Virus record (IMG/VR): IMGVR_UViG_3300029286_000009
Span: 62,001-126,000 of that record
Origin: a virus
Reading direction: 5' to 3' (one strand)
Length of the DNA: 64,000 nt
The position numbers and the translations under genes were made by a program. A model generated the notes under the pieces. It ran no database searches, was not told the origin of the DNA, and was given only the letters and a program-made list of their open reading frames with translations. Each line of letters opens with the position of its first letter. The first letter of the stretch is position 1. Below are positions 35,788 to 43,509 of the stretch, in pieces.

Positions 35788-36040
35788 TGTCCTGTATCAT
35801 TCCTTTCTTCTTGAGCCACTCGATGGTTTCTGCTTCAGTGAAACCTACAGTAAATCCGCATTCAGCACAAGCATAATCTAACACTTTGGCTACATCGGTT
35901 TCAAGGATACATCCTTCGCCTAAGCGGTCAAAGTCATCGTAAGTTTCTACACCTATTAGTTCTACTGCTTTACGTTCTAGTCGGTAGACACACAGCATGT
36001 TGTACCCACATCCTGGGCACTCAAAGTTAATTATTCTCAC
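35774..36040 (-). CDS. Zinc-ribbon paralogue Z1
   Basis: 88 residues. NFECPGCGYNMLCV at the N-terminus and YACAECGFTVGF about 50 residues later provide CxxC pairs; the end TEAETIEWLKKKGMI is a helix shared with three other genes to the right. Likely binds one zinc; role unknown, possibly a protein or nucleic-acid adaptor. Confidence 0.78.
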   Translation of the reverse strand: MRIINFECPGCGYNMLCVYRLERKAVELIGVETYDDFDRLGEGCILETDVAKVLDYACAECGFTVGFTEAETIEWLKKKGMIQDNDDI

Positions 36041-36115
36041 CTTAAATCTCCTATAGGTTCTAAGATGGTGACGATGATTTCAGGACTGCGTCTCCTGATA
36101 TACTGATCGTCAATC

Positions 36116-36496
36116 TCAATTAAGATTTTCAATTCGTTCTCCAACAACCTCTACTTTATCGGGCCAAAGGATGCCAGTGCACGGAGCATAATCTGGGTTC
36201 TTGTTCTGCTTATCAAGCTCTTCAATAAGTTTGTCTCTTGCCTCCGCTCGGGTGTTAAACGACCTTGAACATGTTACGATATGCCCATATTGGTCGTATA
36301 TCTCGAAACAGAAACCAGAAAAATCGTTTGCCATGATAAGTTTAGTGTTTCGTATCTGTTGTATCTCTGGAACACGTGGGGATTCTTTCCAACTACACTC
36401 ACGACAGCCACGCTGAAGCTTTCTGCCGGATCCCCATTGGTCGTAGATATTGGTAGATTCGCAGCTAGGACATTGGGTTAGTTCTTTTATTCCCAT
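36116..36496 (-). CDS. Zinc-ribbon protein with C-terminal alpha/beta domain
   Basis: 126 residues. CPSCESTNIYDQW and GCRECSW near the N-terminus form a complete four-cysteine ribbon spaced ~22 residues; the rest includes FCFEIYDQYGHIVTCSRSF and a helix with ARDKLIEELDKQ. Different from the Z1-Z4 family. Unknown role. Confidence 0.72.
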   Translation of the reverse strand: MGIKELTQCPSCESTNIYDQWGSGRKLQRGCRECSWKESPRVPEIQQIRNTKLIMANDFSGFCFEIYDQYGHIVTCSRSFNTRAEARDKLIEELDKQNKNPDYAPCTGILWPDKVEVVGERIENLN

Positions 36497-36578
36497 TGTT
36501 ACCTCATAAATCCTCTTTCCTTACTGATCGGGGAAAAACTATTAGTTTTGGACTTAAATAAGCAATTCTTTTGAAGTT

Positions 36579-36731
36579 TTATTTTTGCTCCTCATCATCC
36601 CATACTATCTTTCTATATCTAATTATCTCATCATCTACAGCATGAATAGGCTCATAGGATACGCGTCGCCTGTTTATTTTCGTGTCATCTATAGCGTAAT
36701 CGAACTCTTCATAAATCTTATTGGGGTTCAT
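36579..36731 (-). CDS. Small acidic hypothetical protein
   Basis: 50 residues from an ATG with AAGG eight bases upstream: MNPNKIYEEFDYAIDD...RRRVSYEPIHAVDDE. It fills the gap between two zinc-protein genes with no competing frame. No family recognised. Coding-like composition and a clear ribosome site support it. Confidence 0.6.
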   Translation of the reverse strand: MNPNKIYEEFDYAIDDTKINRRRVSYEPIHAVDDEIIRYRKIVWDDEEQK

Positions 36732-36783
36732 ATTTTCTACCTTCCAACCTTTTCAAAAGTTTTTTTAGTTTTGGTCAGCGTCT

Positions 36784-37041
36784 TCAACTCTTTTCCAACA
36801 TGTCATTGGTTTTCAACCATTCTATTGCTGTTATTTCAGAGTTACCAATACCATATCCGCATAACTCACATTCGTAGCCCAACACATCAACAACATCTGT
36901 TTCTAGAACGTCTCCTACTACCAACCAGTCGCTGTTGTTGTGTGTGTCTAAGTCTGTGATGTGTATCGTCTCGTAAACTGTTTGGACTGAGCAGAGGACT
37001 TCACCCCTACACCTTGGGCATACAAATTTAATTCTGCTCAT
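36784..37041 (-). CDS. Zinc-ribbon paralogue Z2
   Basis: 85 residues. KFVCPRCRGEVLC at the start, YECELCGYGIGN in the middle, ITAIEWLKTNDMLE at the end. VLETDVVDVLGYEC aligns with ILETDVAKVLDYAC of Z1, so Z1 and Z2 are the closest pair. Its start overlaps Z3 by 14 bases. Confidence 0.78.
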   Translation of the reverse strand: MSRIKFVCPRCRGEVLCSVQTVYETIHITDLDTHNNSDWLVVGDVLETDVVDVLGYECELCGYGIGNSEITAIEWLKTNDMLEKS

Positions 37042-37372
37042 TGTTCACCTTAACTAATTCAAGCTGCTTCTGTTCCCATTCTGGTGTATACCATTGTAAA
37101 GCCATACCTCTTTCCATTAACCATTTATAGAGTTCTGCTTCCCCGTACGCAAACTGGGTACAACAATTTGCACATTTATACAGTGGCATAGCATGCGTGT
37201 TTCTATTTTCTGGACCTCCGCCGTCATATGATACGCCAAAATCTTTTTCATCTAATGTTGATATTCTCTCGACGATTTGTGTTTGGACAATCGTTCTTTC
37301 TTCATGTAAAATGGTCTTGCCGCATTCAGGACATACAAAATAAATATCTCTTGGGTAATTATTTTTGGTCAT
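37028..37372 (-). CDS. Zinc-ribbon paralogue Z3
   Basis: 114 residues. YFVCPECGKTILHE and YKCANCCTQFAYGEAELYKW carry the two Cys pairs; the C-terminal tail is longer than in the other three (WYTPEWEQKQLELVK). Overlaps Z4 by 14 bases. Confidence 0.77.
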   Translation of the reverse strand: MTKNNYPRDIYFVCPECGKTILHEERTIVQTQIVERISTLDEKDFGVSYDGGGPENRNTHAMPLYKCANCCTQFAYGEAELYKWLMERGMALQWYTPEWEQKQLELVKVNNEQN

Positions 37373-37631
37373 TCTCTATCATTCCTTGCTCTTCCAGCCA
37401 TTCATAAAGTTCTGTTTTAGTTGTGGCTATTGGTTCTAAACAGCAACCACACATATATTCTTTCAAGCCTTGCAGATCAATTATAGGTTCCTGATTTGGA
37501 CCTACTTCAAAATTTATATCTTCATCAATATCTTTTTCTACTGTGTCTATAGTGTATCGGACTTCGGCGTAAGAAACTTCTTCTAATATGTTCTCGCCAC
37601 AATGTGGACATTTGAATTCAATCAATGACAC
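37359..37631 (-). CDS. Zinc-ribbon paralogue Z4
   Basis: 90 residues. EFKCPHCGENILEE and YMCGCCLEPIATTKTELYEW, ending LEEQGMIENDQK. The shared helix E-x-x-W-L-x-x-x-x-M-I ends the protein as in Z1. Overlaps the phosphoesterase gene by 14 bases. Confidence 0.77.
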   Translation of the reverse strand: MSLIEFKCPHCGENILEEVSYAEVRYTIDTVEKDIDEDINFEVGPNQEPIIDLQGLKEYMCGCCLEPIATTKTELYEWLEEQGMIENDQK

Positions 37632-38175
37632 TTTTTATTCCTTGCTTAGCATAGTATTCAATAAGGTTTTGTATCCGGCTAGTCACCTCATCTATGTGCC
37701 AGAGTTGGAAATTGTTTGCATCAACGCCCGCGTCGAAAGAAAGCCCATATGGGTCTAACTTGTTGTGGCTATGCCCAAACAGGTGCCATGATCCATGGAA
37801 GGAGTTCTTCCAGGAACGATGTGCATAATGGCTCATCCATATGCCTGCTTGGTTAAAGCCAGTTAGCCATAGCACATCTTTAACCGCTTCCCAACCCATA
37901 TGGGTGGTAGGAGCTTTATCATGGTTGCCCAATATTAGGACCTTCCTACCTTTCAATCTAGCAAAAATTTGGCGGGGGTCTACAATAAGTGTGCTCGAGA
38001 AGAAAGCGAAGTCCCCCAGGTGATAAACTATATCTGAGGGACTTTCTATTCTCTTATTCCAATTCTCAATTATTGTTTCATCCATCTCATCTGCACAAGA
38101 GAATGGGCGGTTAGAGTGTCGTATTATGTTTGTATGCCCGAAGTGGGTGTCTGCGGTGAAAAAGATATTTGCCAT
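37618..38175 (-). CDS. Calcineurin-like metallophosphoesterase
   Basis: 185 residues. Metal-binding motifs in order: FTADTHFGH (D-x-H), HLGDFAF (GD), LGNHDK (GNHD), MSHYAH and FGHSHNK (GHSH). All dinuclear-centre ligands are present, so it should be an active phosphatase/phosphodiesterase of the small YfcE-like/phage type. The substrate is unknown. It lies directly before TNSSS paralogue 14. Confidence 0.93.
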   Translation of the reverse strand: MANIFFTADTHFGHTNIIRHSNRPFSCADEMDETIIENWNKRIESPSDIVYHLGDFAFFSSTLIVDPRQIFARLKGRKVLILGNHDKAPTTHMGWEAVKDVLWLTGFNQAGIWMSHYAHRSWKNSFHGSWHLFGHSHNKLDPYGLSFDAGVDANNFQLWHIDEVTSRIQNLIEYYAKQGIKSVID

Positions 38176-38178
38176 AAG

Positions 38179-38601
38179 TTACTCATAAGAGATGTAGAAC
38201 CAACCAGGTCCCACTAAGATGCATGCATTTCTTTCATTTAAGGCCGCTTGTAGTTCACGATACCAAGCAGAATAGGTTGCACCATCACGGGGTGCGTTCA
38301 CATGCCATGTCATATCAGTTACAGTTTTTGCTCTCCACTGGTCGTCTTCACGAATTAATTCTTGCGATAAGATGCGGGTGTTTCCGTCGATAGTATAATT
38401 GTAGCACTCTTCGAAGGAATCTGTGTGCCCCACAAAGAATAGCCCACCACCCCTACTCTCCTTGAACAGATTACCTTCAGTAGTGTTACACATAATTTCT
38501 AGTTTATCTAGCCCGTCATACGTAGCTTTGTCTACTAATACTCCCCACGCGACAAACCCCGTTGAGGAGGAGTTAGTTATAAATGCGTATCTCTTGAACA
38601 T
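38179..38601 (-). CDS. TNSSS-family paralogue 14
   Basis: 140 residues from the ATG at 38601 (AGGA six bases upstream). KRYAFITNSSSTGFVAWGVL at the start; VGPGWFYISYE at the end. GLFFVGHTDSFEE in the middle resembles the segment GNILLYVDRSYE of paralogue 7. Separated from the main array, next to the phosphoesterase. Confidence 0.86.
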   Translation of the reverse strand: MFKRYAFITNSSSTGFVAWGVLVDKATYDGLDKLEIMCNTTEGNLFKESRGGGLFFVGHTDSFEECYNYTIDGNTRILSQELIREDDQWRAKTVTDMTWHVNAPRDGATYSAWYRELQAALNERNACILVGPGWFYISYE

Positions 38602-38609
38602 TGTTTTTC

Positions 38610-38942
38610 CTAAGGTATAAGTTTTCCATACCATTGCGGAGAGTCAGAAGGACAATTGGCAGTCAAGATCGTAAAGAAGTCGAAAAAGTGTGCTGCCCAA
38701 TCGTGATATTCATCAGCACCGATCCGCATATCCTGCAAAGCAACATTACCAGCATCAGGTCCTACCTCAAATACGGATGCTCCAACATATACAATATCCC
38801 CATCAACTTGGATAGGAAACTGGTGATCCTCTGCACTATGATACTGCTCGCGTGTACGCCGGACGTATTTTCTGTATTCCTCAATGCTGGGTTTAAGATC
38901 AGTAGCAATTTTATAGCCATACATAAAACGAAAAGATGCCAT
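38610..38942 (-). CDS. Hypothetical protein
   Basis: 110 residues from MASFRFMYGYKIATDL at 38942; an upstream in-frame start would overlap the next gene. Tyr/His-rich with EYRKYVRRTREQYHSAEDH and a C-terminal aromatic segment HFFDFFTIL. Function unknown. GGGG precedes the ATG. Confidence 0.65.
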   Translation of the reverse strand: MASFRFMYGYKIATDLKPSIEEYRKYVRRTREQYHSAEDHQFPIQVDGDIVYVGASVFEVGPDAGNVALQDMRIGADEYHDWAAHFFDFFTILTANCPSDSPQWYGKLIP

Positions 38943-38947
38943 TATTA

Positions 38948-39379
38948 TTACCCCGCGAATATAGCATGTTCTTTTACGTGCTTCCCGTCGAAACACCATT
39001 GCCACATATATCCATCTTCTCCTGTCATGTTGATATAGGACCCATTTCTCACAAAACGAGCGATTATTTCGAATAGCAATTCTTCCTGTCCTATTTTCTC
39101 CCCTGTAAATTCTAAACTCACAATGTTACCTGCGACATCCAGGATAGGTTTCCATCTGAACTCTTCGAGTACTTCTTCGATTGCCTGTGCCTGTTCTAAT
39201 ACAGAATTACTGGTCCAAGAAAACCAGTATTTTACTTTCTCACCGTTTTGCCAACCCCCACCGTCCCCCAGAGTTTTCACTTTTGCTAGCATTTCTAATC
39301 TAAATGCGGATAAAGCTGCCTGTTTATCATGGCAGCCCATAAAAAAACTGATTTCACGTTGAGTCATCGAGTATCCCAT
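38948..39379 (-). CDS. Hypothetical phage protein (MGYSMTQ start)
   Basis: 143 residues. The start ATG at 39379 overlaps the lipoprotein stop by one base and has AAGGAG eight bases upstream. MGYSMTQREISFFMGCHDKQ followed by a helix and a mixed domain with FEIIARFVRNGSYINMTGED. I have seen similar MGYSM-type small proteins in phages but know no function. Confidence 0.68.
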   Translation of the reverse strand: MGYSMTQREISFFMGCHDKQAALSAFRLEMLAKVKTLGDGGGWQNGEKVKYWFSWTSNSVLEQAQAIEEVLEEFRWKPILDVAGNIVSLEFTGEKIGQEELLFEIIARFVRNGSYINMTGEDGYMWQWCFDGKHVKEHAIFAG

Positions 39380-39561
39380 TATTGCTTCTCCTTGCGTGGT
39401 TCTTGTGCGGTTGGGGCATTGGGCACCTGAGTATTGGATATCTCTTTCGTGATAGGGCACTCGGGGCACACCCACGACTGAATGTCTTTCTTTAGACCGT
39501 CAAACATTGCACAACTACTTAGCATGAGTGTGGCTACTATTATACATAGCAGTGTCTTCAT
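39379..39561 (-). CDS. Small lipoprotein
   Basis: 60 residues from MKTLLCIIVATLMLSSCAMF: a signal peptide with lipobox L-S-S-C. The mature part is short with a CPECP segment and a Pro-rich tail. Size and organisation parallel the lipoprotein at 9555. A spanin-like or membrane role is possible. Confidence 0.7.
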   Translation of the reverse strand: MKTLLCIIVATLMLSSCAMFDGLKKDIQSWVCPECPITKEISNTQVPNAPTAQEPRKEKQ

Positions 39562-39572
39562 TATTCTTAGCC

Positions 39573-40058
39573 TTATACGACGAGCCAATCAAAAATGGTC
39601 GGGTCGTGATGAAATATTTGTTGAAAAGGTTGAGCTAATAATTCTTTCAGGTGATTAATTCTGTAGGGGCTTTGCCCCTCTGCCAGAGCTTTTTCGAGTG
39701 CAAACTCTAGCAGTCTTTTCCATCGATCTTTGTGCTGCAAGATGGTATAATAGATGTGAGAATCTTTGGTTCTATGTCTAAGCCACCCCATATATCCGCG
39801 TGAGGCTAGCTCTACAAACAATGCTTCGGCGTCAAGTTTCTCCACAGAAGTTATCTCAAGCACTTTATATGATTCGGTGTCGGGAGGCTCTACATTTGAA
39901 AGCCTAAATCTTAATCCAAAGAGTGGGATATCCACGAAGCCCACACTAGGCATACTGATTAGTGGGGCAAGAAGAAAACCCTGCAACTCATGTTTGAGCT
40001 GCAGGGCTAGTTTGTTAACTTGCTCTGCTTCTTTGTTACGAACTGTGTGTGTTGGCAT
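39573..40058 (-). CDS. Hypothetical protein
   Basis: 161 residues; the start overlaps the upstream SANT-like gene by 23 bases. N-terminal basic helix (NKLALQLKHELQGFLLA), a beta-rich central part (SYKVLEITSVEKLD) and C-terminal helices. No recognised family. Confidence 0.65.
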   Translation of the reverse strand: MPTHTVRNKEAEQVNKLALQLKHELQGFLLAPLISMPSVGFVDIPLFGLRFRLSNVEPPDTESYKVLEITSVEKLDAEALFVELASRGYMGWLRHRTKDSHIYYTILQHKDRWKRLLEFALEKALAEGQSPYRINHLKELLAQPFQQIFHHDPTIFDWLVV

Positions 40059-40260
40059 GTCTTAACCGGTAAGCTTCTTTTACGGTAGCATCAGATTTGT
40101 TCCCTATCTTACCTTCTTTACGCAATCGAGTCATTTTACGCTCAATACTCGCTTGTGAGTGTCTCGGGAATAGTTTGACTAACTCTTGGACGGGCAAATC
40201 ATAGCTCTTAATCAATTCTATTGTCTCCGATAAAGTCCAAGCCATTCTGTGTCCTGCCAT
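40036..40260 (-). CDS. Small SANT/Myb-like helix-turn-helix protein
   Basis: 74 residues. WTLSETIELIKSYDLPVQEL and FPRHSQASIERKMTRLRKEG follow the three-helix pattern of SANT/Myb-type DNA binders found in phage regulators (cf. FPGRTxxAIxxKxxRLG). Probably binds DNA. AGGAGG four bases before the ATG. Confidence 0.6.
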   Translation of the reverse strand: MAGHRMAWTLSETIELIKSYDLPVQELVKLFPRHSQASIERKMTRLRKEGKIGNKSDATVKEAYRLRHANTHSS

Positions 40261-40342
40261 ATGTCCTCCTATTATGCTGGAATGTCACTGAAAGTAGGGG
40301 CACACTGTTTATAACCAACCCAGCGGTTGTTCAAGAATGTTA

Positions 40343-40663
40343 TTACGTGCCGTTACTATCTTCCGCGGGGGCAGTAGAGGAAGCAGGCAGGCTATTAATC
40401 ATGTCTTTAACGCGTGACCCTACTTTGACAAATCGATCCACGGACCGCACTACAGACACGAGTAATGCCTCATCTAGCTCTCGAAGAGTATTAAACATAT
40501 CTACTTGCTCAAGTCTCCACTCCCATGTAATAGAGGCACGATAATTGTCATTAATATTTTTAATGCTACCGTCAGCCAGAGTGATTGTGCTTGGTCTACA
40601 CTTTGCTATACTAATGTCTCTGATAAGACCCTCATCTATTAGTTGAAGAATGACAGGAGTCAT
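40343..40663 (-). CDS. Hypothetical protein
   Basis: 106 residues. N-terminal LQLIDEGLIRDI, a beta stretch with ITLADGSIKNIN, a helix with LRELDEALLVSVVRSVDRF, and a Ser/Pro-rich tail. No recognised domain. Confidence 0.62.
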   Translation of the reverse strand: MTPVILQLIDEGLIRDISIAKCRPSTITLADGSIKNINDNYRASITWEWRLEQVDMFNTLRELDEALLVSVVRSVDRFVKVGSRVKDMINSLPASSTAPAEDSNGT

Positions 40664-40676
40664 CCCACTCTCCTTT

Positions 40677-40856
40677 TTATTTACGATAGGCGTTCAATCC
40701 GAGCCATAAGTTGTCTTCGTCCGGAACCAGTTTGTTACCTCCTGAAGAAGCCACAATAATTGTCTTTCCAGTTTTGGAAGGACCAAATGTTTTCTTAGTA
40801 TCAATTTTGATGTGCAAAACTTTGTCGTCGTCCATTGTCATTTCAACATTTTTCAT
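40677..40856 (-). CDS. Small conserved protein (MKNVEM type)
   Basis: 59 residues: MKNVEMTMDDDKVLHIKIDT, then KTFGPSKTGKTIIVASSGGN and LGLNAYRK. This fold signature (TLxIxxDLxxxFGPSxSGKTIIIAST.G) is one I know from small conserved proteins of bacteria and large viruses, function unknown. Its start forms ATGA with the DUF932 stop. A clear coding gene despite its size. Confidence 0.82.
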   Translation of the reverse strand: MKNVEMTMDDDKVLHIKIDTKKTFGPSKTGKTIIVASSGGNKLVPDEDNLWLGLNAYRK

Positions 40857-41614
40857 GCTCTGATTTCTCCATTGGTGTCAAGATCAATGATTGCGTTATT
40901 TACCAGTTCAACCAGTCCCGCATGCCGCGGGCCAGTTGAAATTAGAGAGTTTCTTCCCCACAACTGTGTGATAGCACCATGGAATCCGTATAGGCTATCA
41001 TCATAATGTGCTAGGTTTTCATCATTCTTCTTCTCAAAGAATAGCTGATAAAACTTTGCGAAGCTACCTTCTGGGAGCACGTTGTTTTCCACAGCACGAA
41101 AGGTCAGTGCCTGTGCGCTTCGTTTTGTTATCTTGTAACTTTGCAGACCCATATGCCATTGTTCAAAGGTTTCCAGTTTATCTGCCACTGCTCGTATCGC
41201 TTTTTGTGCAGATTCCTTGAGGATATTGATAGTAAGTCTTCCGTAGTGCACGTGGTAAGAAATGAACTCTCCACTGAACAAGAGGTTGTCACAAACAGTC
41301 ACGCGTCGCCCCGCAGTGATTCCGGCTGCCAGAGACTTATCTATACTGTTACGGCACCCTATCATGCGTGTGCCCACAGCGTCACCAACATCTAAGGTGA
41401 GCACCCCGAACATCTTACCCCCATTCTTAGATAGGGAGAATTCTTGGTGAATAACCCGGTAACCATTATCTGCTATTGCGTCGGTGAGCAAATCCACGAA
41501 TTCGCCGTGCCCTATAGTCCCCCAAGTACGAGTACGTTCGGGTGTAGGTATAGCCTTTACTGCGTTGTAATCCGTCCTATTTGTGTCAATATGCGCGATG
41601 AGTCCTGCCATCAT
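40853..41614 (-). CDS. DUF932-type phage/plasmid protein
   Basis: 253 residues. IGCRNSIDKSLAAGITAGRR followed by VTVCDNLLFSGEF is the hallmark of DUF932 proteins found in phages and plasmids; function not established. Length is near the family's lower range. It overlaps the downstream 59-residue gene and the upstream gene by four bases each. Confidence 0.86.
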   Translation of the reverse strand: MMAGLIAHIDTNRTDYNAVKAIPTPERTRTWGTIGHGEFVDLLTDAIADNGYRVIHQEFSLSKNGGKMFGVLTLDVGDAVGTRMIGCRNSIDKSLAAGITAGRRVTVCDNLLFSGEFISYHVHYGRLTINILKESAQKAIRAVADKLETFEQWHMGLQSYKITKRSAQALTFRAVENNVLPEGSFAKFYQLFFEKKNDENLAHYDDSLYGFHGAITQLWGRNSLISTGPRHAGLVELVNNAIIDLDTNGEIRA

Positions 41615-41907
41615 TTACTCCCTGTTGCTGCACGCTTGGACGCCTTTAGCGGGTTAACTTTGCCTTGTTGCTCAACTTTTTCAGTGAACGCAAAGGGACA
41701 CTTTGATTGGTACCATTTCCTTCCAGGGTAGGCATATGTAGTGCAATAATCACCATCTATGCGGGGGCATGGGATGAGCACCGGCTTCTTTACTCTAGCT
41801 TCTCCGGTCGCTATGAACTCCACTCCTGCAGCCTTGCACTCCTCAACAATGGGTTGTTTGTCCGCGGGAGTTAGGAAATGCCAGGCTTTAGTTATTTTCT
41901 GTGCCAT
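41611..41907 (-). CDS. Small Cys-containing hypothetical protein
   Basis: 98 residues. The central CPRIDGDYCTTYAYPGRKWY followed by KCPF gives three cysteines; Lys-rich C-terminus. No known domain. Overlaps DUF932 by four bases. Confidence 0.63.
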   Translation of the reverse strand: MAQKITKAWHFLTPADKQPIVEECKAAGVEFIATGEARVKKPVLIPCPRIDGDYCTTYAYPGRKWYQSKCPFAFTEKVEQQGKVNPLKASKRAATGSK

Positions 41908-42100
41908 TTTTTTCTCCTACCTTTTCGATAGTTAAGAGGTTTCGGGGTGACATAATCAGTATGGGTAACTCGTTGTCTTTCTCGAGCTCAATACTAAGGG
42001 AATCACCTTTCTTTGTCATGCTGACGAGTCTACCCGCATAATCTGTTTGCCATCCCGACACGTGTACTCTGATTCTCTCACCTTTTCGGTACTTTGCCAT
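41888..42100 (-). CDS. Small SH3/KOW-like protein
   Basis: 70 residues. KYRKGERIRVHVSGWQTDYA, GRLVSMTKKG and LSIELEKD make a beta-barrel pattern of the SH3/KOW type. Possibly nucleic-acid binding. Overlaps the upstream membrane protein gene by 23 bases. Confidence 0.65.
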   Translation of the reverse strand: MAKYRKGERIRVHVSGWQTDYAGRLVSMTKKGDSLSIELEKDNELPILIMSPRNLLTIEKVGEKNGTENN

Positions 42101-42398
42101 CTGTACATCCTGTTATGATTGTGTATGAATGCTCGTCTGTACGTGCTCGGAGTGGGTATCTTGTCGTAGTCTCAACTACTTTGACAGGGTAATCGAATTT
42201 GAAGTCGCCAACTTTATTGGTAACGATTTCCTCGGTAGTAGAAATTGGGGTGATCCAGAATGTTACCCATATGAATATGGTTATAAATATGACTATCCCA
42301 GTTATAGTCACGAACTGCCAAAGGGGGTGTTCCTCCACAAATGCCCATATAAGGGGGGCTATTAACCAAATAGCAAGCATGAGACTGATTATATCCAT
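42078..42398 (-). CDS. Membrane protein, paralogue M1
   Basis: 106 residues. Two transmembrane helices near the N-terminus (LMLAIWLIAPLIWAF and FVTITGIVIFITIFIWVTF), followed by a soluble domain TTEEIVTNKVGDFKFDYPVK and RYPLRARTDEHSYTI. The soluble domain aligns with the protein at 43164 (IVTNQLEIGFDTIIKF, SYPYRVKNDSKLYEI), so these are diverged paralogues with rewritten membrane parts. Confidence 0.78.
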   Translation of the reverse strand: MDIISLMLAIWLIAPLIWAFVEEHPLWQFVTITGIVIFITIFIWVTFWITPISTTEEIVTNKVGDFKFDYPVKVVETTTRYPLRARTDEHSYTIITGCTDGKVPKR

Positions 42399-42480
42399 TT
42401 ATCCTCTCTTTATTACTTCTCGATTTTCGTGATCCAAGGGGGTTTAATAGGTAAGGCATCACAGGATGAAAGGAACGTTC

Positions 42481-43101
42481 CTATTTCGTCTCGCGGTTGT
42501 GGTGGTTGTCTTGGAACCCGACCCGATCAACTGCCTCGCTAATGTGTACACTTGTTATCACGCCATCACGCGTAAGTTCATCGAGCCTGCGCAAATTGGG
42601 TAGGTGTGCATTACATGCACCAACCTTAACCTGCACTCGATCGGGCTCAAAATCACGGTAGTCAAGTCGTGCGCCTTGTTGGAACATATTGACCACACGT
42701 ACCCCCGCCTCCTTGCACTGCACAAATGCTGCAATGTTATTAAGGAGACGCTTGTCACCCCCGCAGACGAAACATCCGGGCGTTATGTCGAGACCAATAC
42801 CACGGGATCTAAAGAACTCACCTCCACAATCTGGTTGTTTATCGGCTCTTCCGCGTTTTGGAATACCATGCCGTGGGTGATCCTGAAGTTCTGGATAAAA
42901 ACTACCGAAGCCAATAGATGACTTAGTGTTACCTTCACCAAGAATGCAGCAAGTCCTACCGCATTCTCCACAATCCCAAGCGGCGGCTCCGTGTCCCGAA
43001 ATGGGCGAGTAGCCAGATCGATACCCGCAATAGGGACAGCCAAACTTTTGAAGGTCGGCAGCTGATATCGCAACGATAGTTTGGGGTTCGTTTGTACCCA
43101 T
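42481..43101 (-). CDS. Zinc-finger protein with two CxxC ribbons
   Basis: 206 residues. CPYCGYRSGYSPISGHGAAA then WDCGECGRTC near the N-terminus and GCFVCGGDKRLLNNIAAFVQ further on provide up to three CxxC pairs. The C-terminal half contains DFEPDRVQVKVGACNAHLP. A proline/arginine-rich stretch separates the two. No family recognised. Confidence 0.7.
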   Translation of the reverse strand: MGTNEPQTIVAISAADLQKFGCPYCGYRSGYSPISGHGAAAWDCGECGRTCCILGEGNTKSSIGFGSFYPELQDHPRHGIPKRGRADKQPDCGGEFFRSRGIGLDITPGCFVCGGDKRLLNNIAAFVQCKEAGVRVVNMFQQGARLDYRDFEPDRVQVKVGACNAHLPNLRRLDELTRDGVITSVHISEAVDRVGFQDNHHNRETK

Positions 43102-43163
43102 TGAATTCTCCTATAGGAGGTGTTTCGAAATAAGGTAACTCTGCCATATTTATACAGAGCAAG

Positions 43164-43496
43164 TCATTTTTCAGATACCCTGTCACCAATTTCTCTAGTG
43201 TCTATCTCATAAAGTTTACTATCATTTTTAACTCGATAGGGGTAACTGATCGTTCTAATTTTTACTGTGACTGGTCGATCGAACTTAATGATAGTATCAA
43301 ACCCAATTTCTAACTGGTTTGTAACAATGGTGTTTGTTACTTCTACTGGGATTGTTTGGAGTATCACGTAGATGGGGATGGATGTGAGGAGTAGCAGAAC
43401 TCCGCCTATGATGACTTCACCAAAATCTTTATCTATCGATCCAAATATGATGAACAGTGTCGCCGCCAAAACAAAAGCAACGATAGCTATCTCCAT
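43164..43496 (-). CDS. Membrane protein, paralogue M2
   Basis: 110 residues. Two hydrophobic helices (IAIVAFVLAATLFIIFGS; VIIGGVLLLLTSIPIYVIL) then a soluble C-terminal domain related to M1. Small two-helix membrane proteins in phages can serve as inner-membrane effectors or superinfection-exclusion proteins; unproven here. Confidence 0.77.
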   Translation of the reverse strand: MEIAIVAFVLAATLFIIFGSIDKDFGEVIIGGVLLLLTSIPIYVILQTIPVEVTNTIVTNQLEIGFDTIIKFDRPVTVKIRTISYPYRVKNDSKLYEIDTREIGDRVSEK

Positions 43497-43509
43497 TTTA
43501 AACCTCCGC

